In this document: positions 34,601-44,300 of the stretch, piece after piece
Layout: every line of letters starts with the position of its first letter
Position numbering within the stretch: the stretch's first letter is position 1
Source: Rhodothermaceae bacterium
Lineage (GTDB): Bacteria > Bacteroidota > Rhodothermia > Rhodothermales > Bin80
Length of the DNA: 64,000 bases
Reading direction: 5' to 3'
Assembly (NCBI GenBank): GCA_009841335.1
Contig: VXLY01000112.1
Location: 1 to 64,000 of the forward strand
The notes under the pieces: generated by a model
Seen by the model: the letters and a program-made list of their open reading frames with translations, nothing else
Databases searched by the model: none
Told to the model about the DNA's origin: nothing
Made by a program: the position numbers and the translations under genes

Positions 34601-34923
34601 CAGGCATGTGTGCCCATGATACCTGCTACTTCGGATATATCCTCAAACAGAAAATCGCCCCGGTTCAGATAAAGGCGGTTGGGCACCTGGTTGCCAGTCA
34701 GGAACACATCAGGGAGTTCATCATCGTTAACATCCCCGATTGCGACGCCTCCTCCGTTATAGAAGTTACGGTAGCGATAAACATTGAAGTCGTCTTCATA
34801 CCGCAGCGTATTTTCAAAGTCGATCCCCGCCTCTATGGCGGAAATCTGTTCAAAGAGCGGTCCCTGTTCTGCGGTGCACGCACACAGAAAGATTGCCAGC
34901 AGCACGGACGCCAATTTATTCAT
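31615..34923 (-). CDS. CRTAC1-type FG-GAP/UnbV lipoprotein, long form (second copy)
   Basis: A 1102-residue lipoprotein with lipobox F-L-C-A-C. The architecture is the same as the gene downstream: N-terminal FG-GAP propeller (D-I-N-G-D-G-H-L-D-I-Y), UnbV domain with P-V-R-G-F-Q-S-S-V-D-P, then a second propeller half starting D-L-D-G-D-G-R-E-D-L-Y-L-G-G-A-R-G-Q-P-G. The two long paralogues share this order end to end, so they come from a duplication. It overlaps the small lipoprotein gene by 8 bp. Predicted to be at the outer membrane, facing the surface or periplasm. Confidence 0.85.
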   Translation of the reverse strand: MNKLASVLLAIFLCACTAEQGPLFEQISAIEAGIDFENTLRYEDDFNVYRYRNFYNGGGVAIGDVNDDELPDVFLTGNQVPNRLYLNRGDFLFEDISEVAGIMGTHAWSTGVSMADINGDGHLDIYVCNSGIAPGDDRRNELYINQGDGTFLETARSYGLDDAGLSTHATFLDYDLDGDIDMFLVNNSFRSILDFNLEVNTRHIPHMAGGDRLFRNEAPDARFTDVTASSGIYNSEIGFGLGASVGDVNRDGWPDLYISNDFFEHDYLYINNQDGTFSEELRKSMKSVSAAAMGADMADLNGDGFLDIFVTDMLPAANDRLKTVSSFDSWQRYQAYVRDDYYHQFTRNTLQINRGPAPDTPSEIRFTEAGRLLSVDASDWSWGALIADFDHNGKRDIFVANGIYRDLTNADYLTAIRDENTRDLLTSENYVDWKTLIEMIPVQAIPNHMFARLEEQPFSDVTQAWGLEAPGFSNGSAYGDLDLDGDLDLVINNLGGPPMIFRNRATDYFRDRNSLQIELAGIPPNTQAVGAQISAWHDARLWYIEQQPVRGFQSSVDPVLHLGLGDQIETLDSLVVRWPNGATTLYETVTTNQRLQLQEPPASPPTNDGIQVLPTPLLIPLDENAIGLDWQHTENVFSDFDQQPMLFHMRSTEGPAMCKGDLDGDGREDLYLGGARGQPGAIFVQTDQGSFERITQTVLVEDAPSEDVDCEWLDVDADGDQDLYVASGSSELPGSSSALVDRLYINNGTTNLERGESFMHLAARGFDPTSVVCSADFDGDGDLDLFQGTRLQPFAYGLPATSRLLLNDGSGKFTDATARLAPDLESIGLVTDAACADFDGDAEPDILISGEWMQLTLLKNDRGLLAPVNAELQNTSGWWQSVLAADLDGDGDLDFVAGNHGLNSRFKPPVEVWISDFDRNGRVEQIFARTIDGGQFPWHLRHDLVEQLPHLVRTFPTYASYADATIQDIFSDEELNRAVYLQATELRSMIGINDGTGSFTLIPGPEELQLSPVYGLADLHTAQGHFILAGGNLHEVKPEAGRYDASYGTALRSPSMESLNWHESGFFVEGQVRQILTLEANDRILVIVARNNDRLRVFAHAQ

Positions 34924-35500
34924 TGCCCTCGGGTAAAGCGGCTCGTAGATCCGTGATCAACACCAACACTTCACTGTCTGTATCGCGACGGATGGTTATC
35001 TGGCGGTTTGCGTCATTCTTCACAAACTCACGCGTGAGACCATGTAACGGTACCGGTATCTCCCGGGTAATGAATCCTTCGCCATACCAGGTTTCCATTA
35101 ATTGCCGAACATCCAGAAGTAGGCTGTCAGACCAAAGGCGCCGATTCCAGGGGGCCCACGCATCGTACTGGAAGCGGGTGCGCATCTGGACTACGCGGTC
35201 ATCCTTGAAGTCGGGGTAGTAGAGCATGGTCGCCTTATAGGGAAGAGCATCCGGGATCTCGTAAAGTACGTTCTGATTTTGCGGTCCCTGCCTGACTAGG
35301 CCGCGCCGATTCAACGCCCAACTTGAATCATAGAATGCCTGGCGTAACATCCCCAATTCGTAGTTAAGGAATATCTCACTGATTGTGTCAGGCCGGGCCA
35401 ACTCACGGGCTACTATAGCCTCGTGCGACGGAGTTCTTTCACAGGCCACTAGCAAAAGAAGCCCTAAAAAGCAGAACATCGAAAAGCCGGGTTGGCTCAT
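34916..35500 (-). CDS. Lipoprotein of unknown function within the CRTAC1 operon
   Basis: A 194-residue lipoprotein with lipobox L-L-V-A-C near residue 20. The mature part is mixed alpha/beta, rich in Tyr, Trp, Arg and Asp (A-P-W-N-R-R-L-W; M-E-T-W-Y-G-E-G-F). Its start overlaps the stop of the 611-residue CRTAC1 gene by 4 bp and its stop overlaps the next by 8 bp. It occurs exactly where the long paralogues have a second propeller half, so it may be a partner of the short form. No family was recognised. Confidence 0.7.
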   Translation of the reverse strand: MSQPGFSMFCFLGLLLLVACERTPSHEAIVARELARPDTISEIFLNYELGMLRQAFYDSSWALNRRGLVRQGPQNQNVLYEIPDALPYKATMLYYPDFKDDRVVQMRTRFQYDAWAPWNRRLWSDSLLLDVRQLMETWYGEGFITREIPVPLHGLTREFVKNDANRQITIRRDTDSEVLVLITDLRAALPEGNE

Positions 35501-37332
35501 TGAATCTCGGAAATAGTCAGACGCGAATTATGTTTGATATCAGTAATCACTCGCCGGTCCCCGTGCGCCCACTGCACAACGACAGAATCTAACGGTTCGG
35601 TGAAGCCAAAGTGCAGCACGGGATCTACACTGGACTGGAAACTGCGCTGCAGGTATTGTTCGGCGTACCATTGGGTTCCGTTCGCCCAGACGCTCACTTG
35701 GGTGCCAATCCCGAAGGTATTGGGTGGGGCACCTTCCAGTTTTACCTGCAGCCAGCGTCGGTCAGGATATAGCGAGGTTGCATGGCTACGGTAGATAAAA
35801 GCCGGCATATTTACATTATTGACGACCAGATCTAGATCCCCATCGTTATCCAGATCTCCATAAGCCGCTCCATTAGAAAAACTCGGCAGTGCCAAGCCCC
35901 ATGCCCTGCTTACGTCTTTGAAATGCAGACCCTGCTGACCTGCAAACATATGGTTCGGCAATGAATGTGACGGGACGTTTTCCAAAAGCTCTAGTATTGG
36001 CTCCTCATGTGCGAGAAAGAACGTCCGCAGGGAGTCAGCATTGGAGGCCTGGGCAATAAAGTCCTGATCCAAAAGGTCTTTGAAAATGCCATTGGGTACA
36101 AAAATATCCCGCCGACCATCCAAGTCGAAATCGGCAATCAGGCCTCCCCAGCTCCAGTCCGTGCTTTCCAAACCTGCGATGCGGGACACCTCGCTAAACT
36201 GCAAGTGTCCCTCGGGGGATCTTCCGCGATTTAACTGAAGGGTATTGCGAGTGGCCTGGTGGTGATAGCCGTCCATTAGGCTACTGGAATAATCTGACCA
36301 TGATGGGAATGCGATGCGAGATTGATACCGCCACGGTAGATCAGGCAGCATGTCAGAAACGAAAATATCCGGCCACCCATCACCGTTGTAGTCTGCGATA
36401 TCACCCCCCATGGAGCTAAGGCTCATCGTACTGATCGTGCGAGTACCTGCTTCCATAAATGTGCCGTCCTGCTGGTTGAGGTATAGGTAGTCACGTTCAA
36501 AAAAGTCATTGGAAACATACAGATCAGTCCATCCATCCCGGTTCACATCTCCGGTTGATACTCCCAGGCCGAAGCCAATTTTGCTGCTGTATATATTTGC
36601 GGTTGCTGTGATGTCGGCAAATCGACTGTCGTCGTTACGCAAGAGTCTGTTACCGCCGTCCGGATCTTGGATCTGTCGGAGATCCGGAGCAGGTTCCAGG
36701 TCATCAAGCGAACGGACTGGATTACTCAGAACGTAGGCATCCAGGTCGCGGTCTCCATCGTAATCAAAAAAAGAGGCATGAATCCCAAGTGCCTGAAAGG
36801 CAAGACCGTACTCGTGGGCCAGTTCAATGAAAGTGCCGTTCTGCTGGTTGATGAACAGTTCGTTATGGCGACGTACTCCACCCGGTGGTCCAGACTTGCT
36901 TAAATAGATATCCAGCCAACCATCGCTGTTTATATCTACGAGGCTTACCCCCGTGGTCCATACATTCGCTGAGTATAGGCCAGCGCTTTCGGTAACATCC
37001 TCAAAGTGGAAGTCTCCTTTATTAAGATAGAGTCGGTTGGATACCTGATTACCGGTCAGAAAAATATCTGCCAGACCGTCATTGTCTAAATCCCCAATTG
37101 CAACTCCGCCACCGTTATAGAAATTGCGGAAGACGTAGGTGTTTAGGGTTTCGGCAGGCACAAGATCATTGGCAAAGGTGATACCTGTTTGTTCGGGGCT
37201 CAACAGTTCAAATAGCTGGGTTTCGTGCTTGCATGCACCGAACACCAGGCATACAGACACAATGGGTAGGGCGCTTTGCGTGAGTGTGCCGGAGAAGAGT
37301 TTAGCTAGTCGGTTGTACACCTGAGATCCCAT
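35497..37332 (-). CDS. CRTAC1-type FG-GAP/UnbV lipoprotein, short form (first copy)
   Basis: A 611-residue lipoprotein with lipobox V-F-G-A-C and the N-terminal half of the architecture only: FG-GAP repeats (D-I-N-S-D-G-W-L-D-I-Y; D-V-N-R-D-G-W-T-D-L-Y), then the ASPIC/UnbV domain ending L-T-I-S-E-I. It is about half the length of the two downstream paralogues and lacks their second propeller. It is first in the operon. The upstream region carries a dispersed repeat shared with the PIG-L gene. Confidence 0.85.
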   Translation of the reverse strand: MGSQVYNRLAKLFSGTLTQSALPIVSVCLVFGACKHETQLFELLSPEQTGITFANDLVPAETLNTYVFRNFYNGGGVAIGDLDNDGLADIFLTGNQVSNRLYLNKGDFHFEDVTESAGLYSANVWTTGVSLVDINSDGWLDIYLSKSGPPGGVRRHNELFINQQNGTFIELAHEYGLAFQALGIHASFFDYDGDRDLDAYVLSNPVRSLDDLEPAPDLRQIQDPDGGNRLLRNDDSRFADITATANIYSSKIGFGLGVSTGDVNRDGWTDLYVSNDFFERDYLYLNQQDGTFMEAGTRTISTMSLSSMGGDIADYNGDGWPDIFVSDMLPDLPWRYQSRIAFPSWSDYSSSLMDGYHHQATRNTLQLNRGRSPEGHLQFSEVSRIAGLESTDWSWGGLIADFDLDGRRDIFVPNGIFKDLLDQDFIAQASNADSLRTFFLAHEEPILELLENVPSHSLPNHMFAGQQGLHFKDVSRAWGLALPSFSNGAAYGDLDNDGDLDLVVNNVNMPAFIYRSHATSLYPDRRWLQVKLEGAPPNTFGIGTQVSVWANGTQWYAEQYLQRSFQSSVDPVLHFGFTEPLDSVVVQWAHGDRRVITDIKHNSRLTISEIQ

Positions 37333-37800
37333 ATTGCGCGGTAGTACCCAGTGGATGATTTAACGCTCTTCACCGTGCAGTTGCCTAGATTCCGGCATGC
37401 TTGCGGTCGCATCAGTCTCCCCGTGATCACCGGTCATACACTCGATTTAGGAATCATAAGAAGGAGGAAAACCTTTGGGCGTGGTGTCATGCATAAAAAG
37501 GTACGTAACAACTCGATAGAATGGCATCAAGAGCAAAGGGAAAGGCCCGGAGCGTAACTAGCGGGAAGGGATAACTGTGATTCAACTGGCCAAAAGGTCT
37601 CTCGATGAGAGAGCTGCTGGAATATGTATTGGCGTATCATGTGGCCGGTCGGTCGAGTACATCTAGGTTGCAAAGGCACGAATACACACAAGTCTACCAG
37701 AACCCCGTCCGATCCCCTGAATTAAACACAGTATGACCACGACTGAATTTAATTCATGGTGAAACGAGTCCGGCCACCCGCTCTGGATCGACTCCGACGA
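37333..37800. other. Intergenic region upstream of the CRTAC1 operon, with dispersed repeat
   Basis: No gene is seen. It holds part A of a dispersed repeat (37481-37650) about 150 bp before the CRTAC1 operon start, so the repeat may carry or flank its promoter. The propeller gene diverges on the right. Confidence 0.5.
37481..37650. repeat. Dispersed repeat, copy 1 part A
   Basis: About 170 bp aligning clearly with 47751-47919. Shared blocks include AATGGCATC, CTGTGATTCAA and AATATG. The matching part B lies far away at 39413-39517, whereas in copy 2 the parts are adjacent. Confidence 0.7.
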
Positions 37801-38925
37801 ATGGATTTCTTTTCTTGTCCCCGCATACGCGTTAGGTGGCGGTATGCGGGGATCCTGTTTCTTTTGCCCCTGATCGCATGCCAGAGCGGGGAATTTACCC
37901 GAGTTGAAAATTCTCCGGGCATCGACCGTCTGCTGGATTCTGCTCCGCACTCTGTGGCCAATACGGACATCGAACCGGAAAGATGGGTGGCCACAACCCG
38001 ATTGGGGCTTCCAACTGATTCGCTCATCCTGGGTAGGCCCTCTTACATGATTGCGATCGAGGACAGTCTTTATATCTCTGAGAATATGGGATATGACATC
38101 TTTGTGGTAGGAGTTGATGGGTACCTCAGCCGGAAAATTGGTCGGCAGGGACAAGGCCCCGGAGAGTTTACTCATATAGAAGGGCTCGAGTACAGCGGTT
38201 CGCGCGTATTCGTCAAGGAGATGGGACGTTTGCAGGTATTCACGGAATCGTTCGAATATGTAGATTCGTTCGTCTCCCTGGATCCTTTCGTGCGTAGATT
38301 TTCGGTTTCTCCCGATTATATGTTTTTGCAATGCCCGGGCGACAACCCACTAGAGACCGATTGGATTGTTTGTGCTCGCCGTACATCACCACCGTATGAC
38401 TGGGTTTCGTCAATTAAATTGCTTCCTCGTCTGGATCTTCCGAATCAAACGGGGGAAAATAGTAGTGTTGTGACGGTGACTCCTGATGGGGATCGATTTG
38501 CCCTAGCATATGTCGGACTCCCCTATATCTTCATTTACGATGATCAGTTCCGGCATTTGCGAACGATTCGATTCGAGGGAAAAAAGGTTCGTGACTTTCA
38601 GCCTTCGGGTTTTCCCGGTGCAGCGGGTATAGAACTGCCAGCCGGGACGGAAGCTTTTACGCAGAGTTTCATATACACAATGAAGTTCCTCAATTCTCGC
38701 TATTTGATTGTGCGGGTAACCAAACAAGGGGGAGGAGGTGATTACATTTTCGATTTGTCTGAAGATGATTGCAGGCTCGCAAAAAAGATTGTCCTCCGGC
38801 CGATGAACGACACGGAAGAGAGAAATGATATTGCTGCTAGAGATTTACTCCTGCACGGGGATCATTTGTATGTATCTTCTCCCTGGGAAGAGTATGTAAA
38901 TGGCTATCCGTTTAACCTGGAATAA
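37801..38925 (+). CDS. Six-bladed beta-propeller lipoprotein (DUF5128-like)
   Basis: A lipoprotein of 374 residues from the ATG at 37801 (an ATG at 37756 would add 15 basic residues). The lipobox is L-P-L-I-A-C. The fold signature is I-G-R-Q-G-Q-G-P-G-E-F near residue 120, the typical NHL-like blade motif of Bacteroidota six-bladed propellers. Such proteins often sit close to SusC/SusD systems and are thought to bind peptides or glycans. It lies between two halves of a dispersed repeat, so it may have arrived as an insert. It has no same-strand neighbour. Confidence 0.75.
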   Translation: MDFFSCPRIRVRWRYAGILFLLPLIACQSGEFTRVENSPGIDRLLDSAPHSVANTDIEPERWVATTRLGLPTDSLILGRPSYMIAIEDSLYISENMGYDIFVVGVDGYLSRKIGRQGQGPGEFTHIEGLEYSGSRVFVKEMGRLQVFTESFEYVDSFVSLDPFVRRFSVSPDYMFLQCPGDNPLETDWIVCARRTSPPYDWVSSIKLLPRLDLPNQTGENSSVVTVTPDGDRFALAYVGLPYIFIYDDQFRHLRTIRFEGKKVRDFQPSGFPGAAGIELPAGTEAFTQSFIYTMKFLNSRYLIVRVTKQGGGGDYIFDLSEDDCRLAKKIVLRPMNDTEERNDIAARDLLLHGDHLYVSSPWEEYVNGYPFNLE

Positions 38926-39684
38926 CCGGGAACTTATTGAGCCGTTTTGAGGCCCTTATTTTCGATCAGCCTGTCAATTAGGGTGAAACCTTTACTGACT
39001 CCCCTATCGTTAATTCTGCGCCGTTTCTGCGATTCTCCGGGCATCCCCCGCGTTATTGCGCTGTGCACCTCGATTCTGGGGCGGTTCGTGAGCGGTTGGC
39101 GTAATAGCCACGCTGTTGGCCATCTCATGCGCACGGGCACATCATAGCCATATCCGGGGGCCATGCAGCACAGGGCCATTTATGCTTACTCCCCGTTTCC
39201 AGGTCAACCGGCCAAGAACTCCAACGGGGCTTGCGCGGCGGGATTTGGCCGAATTCGAAGAAACGCATTCCTCTGCAGAATATGGCTGGTTCTGGAAGCG
39301 CCCGGCAGCAGCGTTTCTGGCACGTCGTCTGCGCGGCCATTCTGTCCGAGCATAAGAAACTTTCCTATCGTCGCCGCCCATGCAAGCGTTTTTTCGTTGC
39401 TCGCAAAGGAGCGCTTGTGGAAAACCGTAGATGGGCCAATCTGATCTCGGTTAATGCGACGTACTTGGAGTTGACCAATTGAAAAGGGATCTCCAGTATG
39501 AAGCTGTACCGGAACACTAGAACTAGTCATCGAAGCGATTCTGATGAGTATGGAACTGAAGACTACGCGAATTCAGCGATCAGATTGTTGCATCGACTAC
39601 CGACCGGCCAGGCCATTCCGGTACAACGAAAAAGCGCCCCGCCGGTGACCCGACGAGGCGCTGCGTGTGTGCGAGGTGATTTGT
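38926..39684. other. 759-bp region with no confident gene
   Basis: Overlapping short frames on both strands, none with a recognised domain. The right end (39413-39517) is part B of the dispersed repeat. The rest (38934-39400) is unique and GC-rich and may be decayed coding DNA. The susD stop follows at 39685. Confidence 0.4.
39413..39517. repeat. Dispersed repeat, copy 1 part B
   Basis: About 105 bp aligning with 47951-48054; the best block is TACTTGGAGTTGACCA (39461-39476), followed by matching CCAGTA and CTGTACCGG-like blocks. It is separated from part A by 1762 bp. Confidence 0.7.
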
Positions 39685-41346
39685 CTAGTACCCGGGATTC
39701 TGCACGAGATTGGAGTTGGCTTCCAACTGATTGCGCGGAATCGGGGCGACATTGCGCCAATTCTCCGAGATTGGCTTGAACTGCCACGGATCATTGTAGC
39801 GGGTCTCTCCGCCTTCCACACCAGCAAAGCGGATCAGGTCCTGACGTCGGGTCTGTTCCCAGAAGAGCTCTCTGCCGCGCTCACCTATGAGTTTATCGGC
39901 ATCTAGGCTCATGAACGGATCCACACCGGAGCGCATCCGGATCTGGTTGACGAGGGCCAAAGCCTCCGCACTTCCCGCATTCATCCGCCACAATGCTTCC
40001 GCCTTGAGCAGCAATACATCCGCGTAGCGGTAGATCACAAAATCATTGCTGCCGGAACTGCCAATGCCGTTCTCAAATGCGTACTTGCCAATTCGAGCTC
40101 CGCACTGGCGGCACGCTACCGCCTCAAGGTCATTCATAGCAGGCGTGAACGTAAGGGGTGGTCCATTCCGATCAAAGTCACTATAAATGCCAGAGTCAGT
40201 GATCCTTTCGCCACCGGAGGTATACTGGGGACCTACCAGGAAATTGCCTAGCCGGTCATCTAACGTACCCATTACACGCTCCAAGCCCGCGTCATCCGAG
40301 GTCGGCTCAGAGCCCCAGACTTCACCTTGGGGTCCTGGGTTCTGCATCGGATCGATGACAGACTCATACATTTTCTGCGTGGCGCTCCATCCGTTCCACG
40401 GCTGAAATTGGAAGTTATAGGTATTCTGGCTTCCGTAGTGCAGCGTCATCTGGTGGAGATTCAATCCGGTCAGGAACACCTTGTCATAAGGGACGACGAA
40501 GATGTTCTCCGGTGATCCGTCATTCTGGACGGCAAAATTGTCGTGATAATTCGCCGCCAGGGAATACTGGCCGGAGTTGATAATCTCGTTTAGCTGTGTC
40601 AGCGCATCTCCCCATCTGCCGGTACCCGTGTAGACCTCGGCATTCATGTAGAGCTTGGCAAGCGTCATACGCGCTACATACTGATTCATGCGCCCGTAGG
40701 TACCACGCGTATCGGTGCTAAGATTGCCCACGTTATCGAGGAGCTCCTTCTCTACAAACTGAAACACCATCCGTCGTCCTTCCGCAAAATCTGAGGACGG
40801 CTGGGAGGGCTTCTCCTCGGCATCTACGAAACTGGTTACAATCGGAACATTGCCGAATGCATCCAGCAGCCAGAAGTAATAGAAAGCGCGCATAGCGACC
40901 AGTTCAGAAATGAACGTTTCCGCAAGCGCAGGATCGGCAGCCCCGGACTCCACGGCGCTTTCAAACTGAAAAATCAGCCTGTTGGCGTTGTTGATTCCTG
41001 AGAAATAAGTGTTCCAGAATCCGTTGAATGTACCGTCGGCTTCCGTCCAAGAGTGGCTGTTGACTCTGTACCAGAATCCACCTTCGGACCAGTCCTGCCC
41101 GCGCGCAGGCACGATGATCTCATCCGTGGTGGCCTCATTAAACTGTGCCGGCGATCCACCACCGCCCAAAGCTGTTAGCCTGCTATAGGCATCACCCATA
41201 GCTGAGACGAACTGCTGGTCATTTTGAAAAAAGGTTTCAGCCGTAACCTGGCTGTCGACCGTGTCCGTCAGGTCCGTGCAGCCCACTGAATAAAACAGCA
41301 GGCCAGCGGCGAGGACCAGCGGAGAAAGGATTGTTCTCGGTTTCAT
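39685..41346 (-). CDS. SusD/RagB-family nutrient-binding outer-membrane lipoprotein
   Basis: A 553-residue lipoprotein with lipobox S-V-G-C (Cys23). It has the SusD helical/TPR fold: N-terminal A-E-T-F-F-Q-N-D-Q-Q-F-V-S-A-M, G-I-N-N-A-N-R-L-I, and the family hallmark A-L-V-A-M-R-A-F-Y-Y-F-W-L-L-D-A-F-G-N-V-P near residue 155. SusD binds the substrate on top of SusC. It follows the susC gene by 22 bp. The ending L-V-Q-N-P-G-Y is standard for this family. The substrate cannot be read from the sequence. Confidence 0.95.
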   Translation of the reverse strand: MKPRTILSPLVLAAGLLFYSVGCTDLTDTVDSQVTAETFFQNDQQFVSAMGDAYSRLTALGGGGSPAQFNEATTDEIIVPARGQDWSEGGFWYRVNSHSWTEADGTFNGFWNTYFSGINNANRLIFQFESAVESGAADPALAETFISELVAMRAFYYFWLLDAFGNVPIVTSFVDAEEKPSQPSSDFAEGRRMVFQFVEKELLDNVGNLSTDTRGTYGRMNQYVARMTLAKLYMNAEVYTGTGRWGDALTQLNEIINSGQYSLAANYHDNFAVQNDGSPENIFVVPYDKVFLTGLNLHQMTLHYGSQNTYNFQFQPWNGWSATQKMYESVIDPMQNPGPQGEVWGSEPTSDDAGLERVMGTLDDRLGNFLVGPQYTSGGERITDSGIYSDFDRNGPPLTFTPAMNDLEAVACRQCGARIGKYAFENGIGSSGSNDFVIYRYADVLLLKAEALWRMNAGSAEALALVNQIRMRSGVDPFMSLDADKLIGERGRELFWEQTRRQDLIRFAGVEGGETRYNDPWQFKPISENWRNVAPIPRNQLEANSNLVQNPGY

Positions 41347-41368
41347 GATATCTGTGGTTCCTGTCTGT

Positions 41369-44300
41369 TTATAAGGTTACGTTTATGCCAAAGCTGATGG
41401 ATCTCGTGGTAAACCACTCAATCCTCCGCTCAATCCCAGGAGCCAGCGGTCCTCCGCTGGAGCCCTGCTCTGACTGACCCTGATTGCGGTCTACATACCG
41501 CACCTGCGGATTCAGACCGGAATAGCCTGTGATAGTAAACAGGTTGTTTCCGGTCAGATATAGCCTCACACGGCGGACTGGACTGTCACTCAACATCCGA
41601 GCGGGCAACGTATAACCCACGGAAGCGTTGTTCAGGCGCACATAGTCAGCATCTTCAATGTAGTAGCTGGACCAGCGCGGGTCGTCCTTGAGATTACTCA
41701 GTTCAAACGCGTGCGACAGCACGTTGTAGGACGAAATTTGCTTAGGTACGGAATAAAACAGGCTGAACATGTTGGCCAACTGGTGCCCAAACACACCTTC
41801 CAGGAAGAAACTCATATCGAAGTCCCCGTAGCGCATGTTGTTGCTCCAGCCGATCTGAAAGTCCGGAAGGCCGTTGCCAAGGATCTGTTCATCATCCGGG
41901 AATGAAAGACCACCGTATTCCACTTCCGATCCATCCGGCTTCAGGAAGAGCCATTGGCCGTTATCACCGATGCGGGAAAACTGTGGTCCCCAAAGCTGTC
42001 CGATTGGCTCTCCTTGTTTAACCCGGATCAGGTCCGGTGTATTGAGACCCGGTGATCCTGGGCTGGCGAGAAACTGCACATCCTCAGTGTGAAACTGGTT
42101 AAGCATCGTTTCCGAGTAGAACGAAGCTACTATTCCGGTATTCCAGGACAGCGGGCCGTCGCCGCGGAGCACATCAACATCAAGCGAGATCTCCAGTCCA
42201 CTGGTTTCCAGCTCACCTACGTTGGTCCAGGTAGTGGGATACAGGTTCGGCGGCACCGGGACGCTGACTTCAAACAGCAAGTCACTCGTGGTCGAATTGT
42301 AAAAGTCGATACGACCACTGACACGATCGCCGGCGGTCACAAAGTCGGCCCCAATGTTGAGCTCCGTCTTCTCCTCCCATTTCAGGTCCGGATTCGGGTT
42401 ACTAACAGGTCCGAAGCTCTGGATGAATTGACCGTTGACAAAGAAGTTGCCAGCTGGGGCGAATCGCTGCAGGGCCAAGCCGCTCAGCGGAGCATCCTGA
42501 CCCGTTTTACCTATGCTTCCGCGCAGTCTCAGAGAGCTGAGGTACGGCACATCGACGAGGTTGCTGACTTCCACCCCGACTCCTGCGGCCCAGAAAAGAC
42601 CCCATTTGTTGTCCTCGCCAAAACGTGAAGAGCCTTCTCGTCGCAGACTGGCGTTGGCAAACACGGTACCGTCATAATTGACATTGGCCCGCCCGAAGAA
42701 AGCCACCAGACGGTGCGTACTTCGGAAACTGCTTACGGACCCTTCACCTTGGCTAAAGTCCTGCGCAAAAGAGAAGTTGTTGAACGAGACATTGTCTGCG
42801 ATGAAATCACCGCCAGCCGCATTAAAGCCTTCATCAACAAAGTCGTTATATGAGTACCCGGCGAAGGCTTCCAGTGAAGTGGATTCAGCCAGATCACCGG
42901 AATAGTGGAGCGTGGTTTCAAACAGCTCACTGCTCAAGTCCAGATAGGCTTGTGTAGCCCGGCCCGGACCCAGTGAAGCGGCTGTGGCCCCGCCTCCAAC
43001 TTTATGCTTGCGCGAAAAGAACTCACGGGCAACCTGATCTTCGGTCTGGAAGGAATATTGCGCGGCAAACGACAGTCCGGGCAGGACAGAGTCAAAGTTG
43101 TACTCGCCCCTGAATACTCCGGTAAAATACTTGCTCTCGCCAATGCGCTCGCCTTCTTCAATAATGGCGACCGGGTTGAAGTAGTTGAATAGAGGCTGCT
43201 CAAAGTAGCCACCGGTATTCTCAAAACCAGAGGCGGTGACGGGAGCGGTCGGATTCATGATGCCGGAAAACTTGAAAGCGTCGGCGAATCCGAAATTTTG
43301 ATCTTTCTTCGTTGCCGCCAACTGGATCGTTACCTCCAGATCATGATCCATGGCCCACTGAGTGAAATTCAGCCGGCCACCGATTTCCTGAAAGCCAGTG
43401 TAGCGTTGGATGCCGTTTCGGTCCCGGAAATTACCGGATACGCGATAGACCGTATTCTCATTGCCACCGCTAAGCGCAAGGTTGTGAACCATGTTCGATC
43501 CCTGCTGGGTGACTTCCTTGAACCAATCGGTGCTTGTGCCCAGATCCGGCGCGTTCAGACCAGTCTCGTTCGATAGCCGGCGGTACTCATCACCGCTCAG
43601 CACATCCAAGCGATTTTCAATACCCTCAAACGTGTAGTAGGCATTATAATCTACAGACACGCCTCTCCGCGCTTCACCTTGCTTGGTCGTAATCAGAATA
43701 ACGCCGGCGGAGCCGCGCGTTCCGTAGATAGCCGCGGCGGAGGCATCTTTGAGTACTTCTACCGAGCCAATATCCGAGGGGTCCAAGTTGTCCCAGTTAG
43801 CTCCGATTACGCCATCTACAACGACCAGCGGCGACTGATTGGCTCCAAACGAGGAGATTCCGCGGAGGCGGATCTCAGCCACATCATTCGGATTGCCGTT
43901 GCGGGTGGTTATCTGAAGTCCAGCAACCTTGCCCTGAATGAGCTCGGCAGCTGAGTTGACATTTCCGGCAACGAAGTCTTCGTCGCTCAGACTGGCCACC
44001 GCGCCGGTAATCGTCCTACGCTCCTGGGAACCGTATCCAGTCACCACAAGCTCCTCACCGATTTCGAACACGGTTTCAACCATCGTAACGTCAATCTCAT
44101 TACGCCCGTCGATGCCGATTTCCTGCGTGTCAAAGCCAACAAAGGAAAACACCAATGTATCCTGCAGCGAAGGGACGTTTACGACATAATTGCCGCTCAT
44201 GTCGGTCGTTCCGCCTTGGGTAGTACCTTTGACGACGATGGAGACTCCGGGCAGCGGGTCGCTGGTTGTGCCGTCACGCACAGTCCCGGATACCGTTGAC

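Noticed and set aside
28362-37332. Possible repeat array or CRISPR-like pattern
   Set aside because: The recurring short motifs are FG-GAP loop codons inside genes with no constant spacing or identical repeats.
42089-42628. Plus-strand frame (179 codons) within susC
   Set aside because: Antisense to a conserved barrel region, no domain.
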